This document shows positions 1-4,824 of a stretch of DNA of 5,813 nt, piece by piece. The stretch spans positions 1 through 5,813 of the forward strand of contig CAZSSQ010000157.1 in the NCBI GenBank assembly GCA_964609465.1, read 5' to 3'. A model generated the notes under the pieces. It did no database searches. It saw nothing but the letters and a program-made list of their open reading frames with translations, and was not told the DNA's origin. Position 1 is the stretch's first letter, and every line of letters starts with the position of its first letter. Source of the DNA: CAVSBT01 sp964609465 (GTDB taxonomy: Bacteria; Chloroflexota; Dehalococcoidia; DSTF01; JALHUB01). The translations under genes and the position numbers were made by a program.

Positions 1-44
1 AAGCGCAGGGGACGCTTCGTCCGCAGCCGGGAGCGCGAATCACC

Positions 45-284
45 ATGAAGGTCGATCTCGACAGCGACGAGATTTGGGCTCTGATGTCGTACGTGGTGGA
101 CCAGCTTCTCCAGGAAACGGGCCTGCCCGACGCCGACCGCGCACGCATCCGCCGCTGGCGCAGCGAGCAGATGCGCCCCGCCAGCGAGCCCATGAGGCTC
201 CTGACGCGCAAGATCAACGAGGACCTGGCCCGCGCCCTCCAGACCAAGCAGCGTAGCCAGATCCGCAGGCCCGACTGGGTGTAG
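45..284 (+). CDS. Small charged helical protein of unknown function (79 aa)
   Basis: I do not recognise a family. The protein is 79 residues, rich in Arg, Asp, Glu and Leu, and reads as mostly alpha-helical. An acidic N-terminus (MKVDLDSDEIW) is followed by a hydrophobic stretch (ALMSYVVDQLL, about residues 12-22), an Arg-rich segment (RARIRRWRSEQMR, about 32-44) and a final helix ending in a basic tail. There is no signal peptide, membrane segment or cysteine pair. Coding is supported by strong third-position G/C bias matching the downstream genes. A weak GGGAG lies at 29-33, eleven bases before the ATG. The frame is also open upstream to the window edge, so the true start could be earlier. 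It ends 71 bases before the hydratase gene, with a palindromic repeat between, so co-transcription is possible but not shown. A small cytosolic accessory or regulatory protein is conceivable. Confidence 0.6.
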   Translation: MKVDLDSDEIWALMSYVVDQLLQETGLPDADRARIRRWRSEQMRPASEPMRLLTRKINEDLARALQTKQRSQIRRPDWV

Positions 285-290
285 CCGCAG

Positions 291-346
291 GGAACTTGGA
301 ACCACGAGTGTGGCGGCCCAGTTCCAACTTCCAAGTTCCCAGTTCC
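291..346. repeat. Palindromic, GTTCC-iterating intergenic repeat
   Basis: GGAACTTGGAA (291-301) is a perfect 11-base inverted copy of TTCCAAGTTCC (329-339). The left arm extended to 302 can alternatively pair with GTTCCAACTTCC (321-332) with one mismatch, so two stems compete. Between the arms, CCAC (302-305) and GTGG (310-313) can form a small inner hairpin with a GAGT loop. The right side is a run of near-repeats starting GTTCC or TTCC at 321, 329, 335 and 342. It fills most of the gap between the small gene and the hydratase gene and ends 10 bases before that gene's ATG. No T-run follows, so it is not a classical intrinsic terminator. It resembles a dispersed small palindromic repeat, but copy number cannot be judged from one window. 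Confidence 0.7.
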
Positions 347-355
347 TCTTCAGCC

Positions 356-1129
356 ATGAACGCCTTCGAGACCATCATCTATGAGAAGCAGGGCCCGCTG
401 GCCTGGCTGACCCTCAACCGGCCGCAGGTGCTCAACGCCGTCAACCTCCGGATGCGCGACGAGCTCTGGACGGTCATGGAGGCGGTGCGCGACGACCCAG
501 ACCTCCGCGTCCTGCTCATAAAGGGGGCCGGCAGGCGCGGCTTCTCCGCCGGCGCCGACATCACCGAGTTCGGCACCGCCCCCTCTTTCGTCGAGGCGCG
601 CCGCGCCCGCCACGAGCGCGACCTCTGGGGCCTCATGCTCAGCCTTCCCCTGCCCCTGGTGGCCGCCATCCACGGCTTCGCCCTGGGGGCCGGCTGCGAG
701 ATGAGCATGTGCTGCGACTTCCGCATCGCCTCCGAGGACGCCCGCCTGGGCCTGCCCGAGGTGAACCTGGGCTACATACCCTCCGCTGGCGGCACCCAGC
801 TCCTGCCCCGCACGATCAGCCCAGGCGTCGCCATGGGGCTCATCCTGTCGGGGGACGCCATCGACGCCCGCGAGGCCTTGCGCCTGGGGCTTGTTCAGCG
901 CGTCGTCCCTCGCCGCCGGCTCTACGCGGAGGCGGAGGCCCTGGCCCGCGCCCTGGCCGGTCGCCCCAGCGAGGCGCTGCGCCGGGCCAAGCAGGCCGTC
1001 CTCCAGGGGCTCGACATGCCCCTCGATCAGGGCCTGGCCCTGGAGGAGCGCCTGGCCTCCCTGGCCCTGGCCTCGCCGGAGGCGGGGGCTGAGGCTGGCC
1101 TGGCGGCCTGGCGCTCAAGATCGCTGTGA
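356..1129 (+). CDS. Enoyl-CoA hydratase/isomerase (crotonase) family protein
   Basis: A 257-residue crotonase-fold protein, the normal family length, expected to add water to a 2-enoyl-CoA or catalyse a related CoA-ester reaction in the cytosol. Visible signatures are LTLNRPQVLNAVN (about 18-30), the first oxyanion-hole segment FSAGADI (63-69), the signature GFALGAGCEMSMCCDFRIAS (107-126), and LPEVNLGYIPSAGGTQLL (133-150). E115 and E135 align with the two catalytic glutamates of rat mitochondrial enoyl-CoA hydratase (E144 and E164), so true hydratase activity is plausible. The C-terminus is Ala/Leu/Glu-rich and somewhat degenerate for the family. The ATG at 356 is chosen because a TTG at 296 would add 20 residues translated from the palindromic repeat and absent from the family. 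No clear Shine-Dalgarno precedes 356. The synthetase gene follows after 38 bases. Substrate chain length is not predictable, and an isomerase or other crotonase activity remains possible. Confidence 0.9.
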   Translation: MNAFETIIYEKQGPLAWLTLNRPQVLNAVNLRMRDELWTVMEAVRDDPDLRVLLIKGAGRRGFSAGADITEFGTAPSFVEARRARHERDLWGLMLSLPLPLVAAIHGFALGAGCEMSMCCDFRIASEDARLGLPEVNLGYIPSAGGTQLLPRTISPGVAMGLILSGDAIDAREALRLGLVQRVVPRRRLYAEAEALARALAGRPSEALRRAKQAVLQGLDMPLDQGLALEERLASLALASPEAGAEAGLAAWRSRSL

Positions 1130-1157
1130 CATAACATCGGGCTGACAGTCTGCACTT

Positions 1158-1163
1158 GGGGGA
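1158..1163 (+). promoter_or_regulatory. Ribosome binding site fixing the synthetase start
   Basis: GGGGGA lies four bases before the ATG at 1168. It supports that start over the in-frame TTG at 1156, which would run through this purine-rich site and add only MGER. Confidence 0.5.
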
Positions 1164-1167
1164 AAGG

Positions 1168-2718
1168 ATGAACACGGCCGAGTTTCTGCAAATCAGCTCA
1201 ATGGTAGTGCCCGACCGCGAGGCCCTGGTCTGCGAGGGCCGGCGCATCACCTACATCGAGATGGCTCAGCGCGTCAACCGCCTCGCCAACGCCCTCCTCT
1301 CGCTGGGCATCTCCCGCCGCGACAAGGTGGCGGTGATGTCCCTCAACGGCCCTGAGGTCATCGAGACCTACTACGCCTGCGCCAGGATCGGCGCCACCTT
1401 CGTCCCTCTCAACTACCGGGCCAAGCGCGAGGAGATCATCTACATGGTGAACAACTCCGAGGCCGCGATCCTCTTCGTGGGCCAGCGCTACCTGGACCTG
1501 GTCTCCGCCATCCGGCCCGAGCTCGGCGCCATCAAGAGCTTCTTCTGCTATGGGCCAGCGGCGGGAGACATGAAGTCTTACGACGACCTCATGGCCTCGG
1601 GCAGCGACGAGGAGGTCTTCGTCGAGACCGAGGAGGACGACCCCACCATGCTGCTCTACACCAGCGGCACCACGGCCCTGCCCAAGGGCGTCGTCCTCAC
1701 CCACCTCACGCTCTCCGTCTACGTGACCAACACCATGAACCCGGCCGACCCGGAGGCCGGGCGCGAGGTGACGCTCCTCTCCGTGCCCCTCTACCACGTC
1801 GCCGGCGCCACTGTCCCCCTCTCGGCCATCTGGGGGGGCCGCACCCTGGTCATCCTCCCCCAGTTCGAGCCTGAGCTGTGGCTGGAGGCGGTCCAGAACG
1901 AGCGGGTGACTCACAGCTTCGTCGTCCCCACCATGCTGAAGCGCATCATGGAGCACCCGGACTTCGACAAGTACGATCTCAGCTCCCTCCAGCTCATCAC
2001 CTACGGGGCCGCCCCCATGCCGTACGAGGTGGTCCGGCGCGCCGTCGAGGTGTTCAAGTGCGGCCTCATGAACGCCTACGGCCAGACCGAGAGCACGTCC
2101 ACCATGACCTTCCTGGGGCCGGATGACCACCTCATCGAGGGCACGGAGGAGGAGAAAGCAAAGAGGCTCCAGCGGTTGCGCTCCGTGGGCCGCGCCATGG
2201 ATGACATCGCCATCGCCATCATGAACAGCCGGGGGGAGATGCTGGTGCCCTACCAGGAAGGGGAGATATGCGTCAGCGGCGCCCGCATCATGCGCGAGTA
2301 CTACAGGCGGGAGGCCGAGACGGCCCAGGCCGTCGTCGACGGCTGGCTGCACACGGGCGACGTGGGCTACCTGGATGAGGAAGGCTACCTCTTCATCACG
2401 GGCCGTACCAAGGACCTCATCATCCGCGGGGGCGAGAACATCTCGCCGGGGGAGATCGAGGCCTGCCTGGAGGAGCACCCCAAGATCCAGGACGCCGCCG
2501 TCATCGGCGTGCCCGACCCCGAGTGGGGGGAGAAGGTGAAGGCGGTGGTGGTGCTCAAGCCGGGGGAGACGCTCACCCAGGAAGAGATCGTCCAGCACTG
2601 CAAGGGGCGGCTGGCCAGCTTCAAGGCCCCCTCGGAGGTAGCCTTCGTGAAGGAGCTTCCGCGCAACCCCCTGGGCAAGGTGCTAAAGACCGAGCTGCGG
2701 AAGATGCACGGCAGCTAA
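1168..2718 (+). CDS. AMP-forming acyl-CoA synthetase (ANL superfamily)
   Basis: A 516-residue ligase expected to activate a carboxylic acid to its CoA thioester through an acyl-adenylate, using ATP and CoA. All core motifs are present. The P-loop-like A3 motif is LLYTSGTTALPKG (162-174), with Ala170 where Gly is usual. SVPLYHVAGA is the usual histidine-containing segment of the acyl site. A5 is NAYGQTE (302-308). A7 is GWLHTGD (392-398). The A8 hinge is GRTKDLIIRGGENISPGEIE (412-431). A10 is LPRNPLGKVLK, with K504 as the predicted adenylation lysine. The length fits long-/medium-chain fatty acyl and aryl-CoA ligases. There is no signal peptide or membrane segment. The gene sits 38 bases after the hydratase and 25 before the SDR, suggesting one transcript for acid activation and processing. 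Motifs do not decide between fatty, aromatic and terpenoid acid substrates. Confidence 0.94.
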   Translation: MNTAEFLQISSMVVPDREALVCEGRRITYIEMAQRVNRLANALLSLGISRRDKVAVMSLNGPEVIETYYACARIGATFVPLNYRAKREEIIYMVNNSEAAILFVGQRYLDLVSAIRPELGAIKSFFCYGPAAGDMKSYDDLMASGSDEEVFVETEEDDPTMLLYTSGTTALPKGVVLTHLTLSVYVTNTMNPADPEAGREVTLLSVPLYHVAGATVPLSAIWGGRTLVILPQFEPELWLEAVQNERVTHSFVVPTMLKRIMEHPDFDKYDLSSLQLITYGAAPMPYEVVRRAVEVFKCGLMNAYGQTESTSTMTFLGPDDHLIEGTEEEKAKRLQRLRSVGRAMDDIAIAIMNSRGEMLVPYQEGEICVSGARIMREYYRREAETAQAVVDGWLHTGDVGYLDEEGYLFITGRTKDLIIRGGENISPGEIEACLEEHPKIQDAAVIGVPDPEWGEKVKAVVVLKPGETLTQEEIVQHCKGRLASFKAPSEVAFVKELPRNPLGKVLKTELRKMHGS

Positions 2719-2730
2719 GCGACCCCCTTC

Positions 2731-2736
2731 GAAAGG
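2731..2736 (+). promoter_or_regulatory. Ribosome binding site for the SDR gene
   Basis: GAAAGG lies seven bases before the ATG at 2744, inside the 25-base gap after the synthetase stop. It supports that start, which also gives the standard short SDR N-terminus before the first beta strand. Confidence 0.5.
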
Positions 2737-2743
2737 CCCGGCC

Positions 2744-3502
2744 ATGGACCTCGGCTTGAAGGACAAGGTAGCCATCGTCACCGGCTCCAGCCGCGGCATC
2801 GGGCGCGCCATTGCCCTCGCCCTGGCCGAGGAGGGCTGTCACGTCGCCCTCAGCGCCCGCGGCGAAGAGCGCCTGCGCCAGACCGAGGCGGAGGTGCGGG
2901 CGAAGGGCGTCCGCGCCCTCGGCGTGGTGGTCGACCTGACTAAGGGCGAGGACATCGAGCGCCTGGTGGCGGAGACGGCCGCCGCCTTCGGGCATATCGA
3001 CGTGCTGGTGAACAACGTCGGCGGCTCCTGGGCGGGCGACGAGGACGAGGCCTGGAACGCCACCTACGAGGCCAATATCCTGGCGGCGGTGCGCGCTACG
3101 CGGGCGGTGGTGCCGCACATGCGGCGGGCCGGCGGCGGCAGCATCGTGCACATCGCCTCCATCTGGGGTCGGGAGTCCGGCGGCCCCATCCCCTACAACG
3201 CCATGAAGGCGGCCATGGTCAGCCACGCCAAGAGCATGGCCCTGGCGCTGGCCCGCGACAACATTCGGGTCAACTCAGTGGCGCCGGGCTCCACCGCCTT
3301 CCCCGGCGGCTCCTGGGGACGGCGCCTGGAGCAGGACCCCGAGGGCATGAAGGCGTTCATCGAGGCCAACATAGCCATGCGTCGCTTCGGCCGGCCGGAG
3401 GAGGTGGCGGCGGTGGTCGTCTTCCTGGCCTCGGAGCGGGCCTCCTGGGTGACGGGCGCCTGCATCAACGTTGACGGCGGGCAGTCTCACTCGAACATCT
3501 AG
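2744..3502 (+). CDS. Short-chain dehydrogenase/reductase (classical SDR, FabG-like)
   Basis: A 252-residue classical SDR, the usual family length, expected to interconvert a hydroxyl and a carbonyl with NAD(P)(H) in the cytosol. The Rossmann motif TGSSRGIG spans 13-20. VVDL with D64 is the adenine-ring contact. NNVG (90-93) replaces the commoner NNAG. The catalytic tetrad is N111, S139 (HIASIWG), Y151 and K155 (YNAMK). The C-terminal GRPEEVAAVVVFLAS and VTGACINVDGG are typical of FabG-like enzymes. R17 and R39 (SARG, end of the second strand) favour NADP(H), by inference. Next to a ligase and a hydratase it could act on a 3-hydroxyacyl/3-oxoacyl-CoA, but SDR substrates are poorly predictable, and a cyclic alcohol or sugar substrate is equally possible. 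The 191-base gap after the gene suggests that the tightly packed part of the operon may end here. Confidence 0.93.
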   Translation: MDLGLKDKVAIVTGSSRGIGRAIALALAEEGCHVALSARGEERLRQTEAEVRAKGVRALGVVVDLTKGEDIERLVAETAAAFGHIDVLVNNVGGSWAGDEDEAWNATYEANILAAVRATRAVVPHMRRAGGGSIVHIASIWGRESGGPIPYNAMKAAMVSHAKSMALALARDNIRVNSVAPGSTAFPGGSWGRRLEQDPEGMKAFIEANIAMRRFGRPEEVAAVVVFLASERASWVTGACINVDGGQSHSNI

Positions 3503-3693
3503 CGAGGGGAGAGCGCGTACCTGGAGCGGTACCTGGGTCAGCTCTTCCTGGCCTGGTTCAACCAGCGTCACGGAGTCTCAGCTCTGGGCCGGCGACGGTC
3601 AGCACCGCGTCAAGATCGTCGCTGTCTTGCGCGATGGCAGGCCCGTCCGGCGCTCTCGGCATGTACCCCGCCTGGAGAAGGGGAGAGAACACG
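3503..3693 (+). other. Intergenic spacer of 191 bases, no convincing gene
   Basis: This is the longest spacer in the window. It contains a short hairpin, GTACC (3517-3521) against GGTAC (3528-3532), and GTACCTGG occurs twice (3517-3524 and 3529-3536). No T-run terminator and no clear -35/-10 pair are visible. It ends in the purine-rich ribosome binding region of the next gene. A promoter for the last two genes could lie here but cannot be picked out by eye. Confidence 0.5.
3680..3685 (+). promoter_or_regulatory. Ribosome binding site that decides a GTG start
   Basis: GGGGAG lies eight bases before the GTG at 3694, within a longer purine-rich run from 3674. It favours this GTG over the in-frame ATG at 3634, which would add 20 residues not typical of the family. 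Confidence 0.6.
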
Positions 3694-4824
3694 GTGAAGC
3701 CAAGGGTCGGCATCATAGGCGCAGGCTTCATCGGGTTGTTTCATGCCTGGAACCTCCGCGGCGCCATCAGCATGGGCCTGATCGATGCCGAGTACGTAGG
3801 CGTCTGCGACCTCGACGAGGAGCGGGCACGGCGGTTCGCTGAGGTCGCCGATCTCTCGCTTTGCACCACGGACCCCGACGCGCTGATCAGCTCGCCGAAG
3901 GTGAACACCGTCTACGTCTGCACCCCCACGGGCTCTCACAAAGACCTGGTTTTGAAGGCAGCGCGGGCCGACAAGGCCGTCTTCTGCGAGAAGCCCCTGG
4001 CCAGGAACCTGGAGGAAGCTCGCCTGATGCACGACGCCGTCGTGGCCGCGGGCGTCCCTCATCAGGTCGGCCTCGTCCTCCGGCATTCGCCCATCTTCAC
4101 GGTGATGAAGGACATGATGAGCGATCCCGGCCTGGGCCGGCCCATGGCGGTCGTACTCCGCGACGACCAGTTCTTCCCGATCCAGGGCCAGTACCAGAGC
4201 ACCTGGCGCAGGGACCATGAGGTAGCCGGCGGGGGCGCCCTCATCGAGCACAGCATCCATGACCTTGATCTCCTCACGTGGCTCATGGGCGACGTGGAGG
4301 CGGTGGCGGCGCGCACTCACAACTTCGCCGGTCACCCGGGGGTCGAGGATCTGGCGTCCGTCTGGCTGCGGTTCCGGAGCGGCGCCGAGGGACACCTGGT
4401 CTCGGTATGGCACAACGTTCTCAGCCGGCCGTCCCTTCGACACATCGAGATCTTCTGGGAGAACGGCTACTTCGCCTGCGACCAGGACTTCTTCGGCGAG
4501 CTGCACTATGAGACAGGCAGCGTGCCGAGCGGTGTGCTAACCCCAGAGGAGGTGAACGAACGCTACCTGGCCCTGGCGAGCCTGTTGAAGCCCCAGTACA
4601 GGGAGGCCCTGACGAAGTTCGCGCTGGAGGACTACTTCTTCCTCCGAGACCTAGCAGAGGGACAGAGGCCCTTCCCCGGCTTCGAGGTGGCCGTGCGCGC
4701 CCACGAGCTGGTGGACGCCGTCTACCGCTCGGCAGCCGAGGGGCGGGAGGTGGCGCTGCCGGCACCGCAGCAAGGCCCCGCCGCCTCAGCGGCGGCGGCC
4801 GAGGAAAGCAGCGAGGCCTCATGA
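3694..4824 (+). CDS. Gfo/Idh/MocA-family NAD(P)-dependent oxidoreductase
   Basis: A 376-residue dehydrogenase of the glucose-fructose oxidoreductase/inositol dehydrogenase/MocA family, which oxidises or reduces hydroxyl groups on sugars, cyclitols and similar molecules. The N-terminal Rossmann domain has VGIIGAGFIG (5-14) with GAGFIG at 9-14, and D39 at the end of the second strand suggests NAD(H). VYVCTPTGSHKDLVLKAA (74-90) and CEKPLARNLEEA (98-109) follow, with K100 as the conserved EKP lysine. In the C-terminal domain GGGALIEHSIHDLDLLTWLMG (179-199) supplies H189, which aligns with H176 of Bacillus inositol dehydrogenase. E185 stands where that enzyme has Asp172. The last 20 residues are an Ala/Ser/Glu-rich, probably disordered tail. 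The start is the GTG with a good ribosome binding site. The stop overlaps the next gene by ATGA, implying translational coupling. Codon use seems slightly less GC-biased than in the upstream genes, an impression only. Substrate unknown. Confidence 0.9.
   Translation: MKPRVGIIGAGFIGLFHAWNLRGAISMGLIDAEYVGVCDLDEERARRFAEVADLSLCTTDPDALISSPKVNTVYVCTPTGSHKDLVLKAARADKAVFCEKPLARNLEEARLMHDAVVAAGVPHQVGLVLRHSPIFTVMKDMMSDPGLGRPMAVVLRDDQFFPIQGQYQSTWRRDHEVAGGGALIEHSIHDLDLLTWLMGDVEAVAARTHNFAGHPGVEDLASVWLRFRSGAEGHLVSVWHNVLSRPSLRHIEIFWENGYFACDQDFFGELHYETGSVPSGVLTPEEVNERYLALASLLKPQYREALTKFALEDYFFLRDLAEGQRPFPGFEVAVRAHELVDAVYRSAAEGREVALPAPQQGPAASAAAAEESSEAS
4778..4795 (+). other. All-GC hairpin in the end of the oxidoreductase gene
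   Basis: CCGCCGC (4778-4784) and GCGGCGG (4789-4795) form a perfect 7-base-pair G/C stem with a four-base CTCA loop. It lies inside codons of the Ala-rich tail and ends 25 bases before the ATG of the next gene. No T-run follows, so it is not an intrinsic terminator. It could affect ribosome passage or coupling, or simply reflect GCG/GCC alanine codons. Confidence 0.4.

Noticed and set aside
1..48. Possible C-terminal tail of an upstream gene (KRRGRFVRSRERESP, stop at 46-48) overlapping the small gene's ATG by ATGA
   Set aside because: Only 15 residues are visible, with no recognisable motif. The small gene's own frame is also open here, so the sequence cannot decide.
291..339. The 291-339 inverted repeat as an intrinsic terminator
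   Set aside because: The stem has only moderate GC content, the loop is long and no T-run follows on the + strand.
296..355. TTG start that would extend the hydratase by 20 residues
   Set aside because: The extra residues come from the palindromic repeat and do not match the family, while the ATG at 356 gives the normal length and N-terminus.
1198..2598. Long 466-codon open frame on the minus strand opposite the synthetase
   Set aside because: Its translation is a repetitive mix of His, Gly, Asp, Val and Leu with no domain, as expected for the mirror of a GC3-rich gene. The + strand holds a complete ANL enzyme.
3634..3693. Upstream ATG start for the oxidoreductase
   Set aside because: The added 20 residues precede the first Rossmann strand without family support, and a good ribosome binding site points to the GTG at 3694.
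3610..4506. 298-codon open frame on the minus strand opposite the oxidoreductase
   Set aside because: No recognisable motifs, and the + strand encodes a full Gfo/Idh/MocA protein with catalytic residues.
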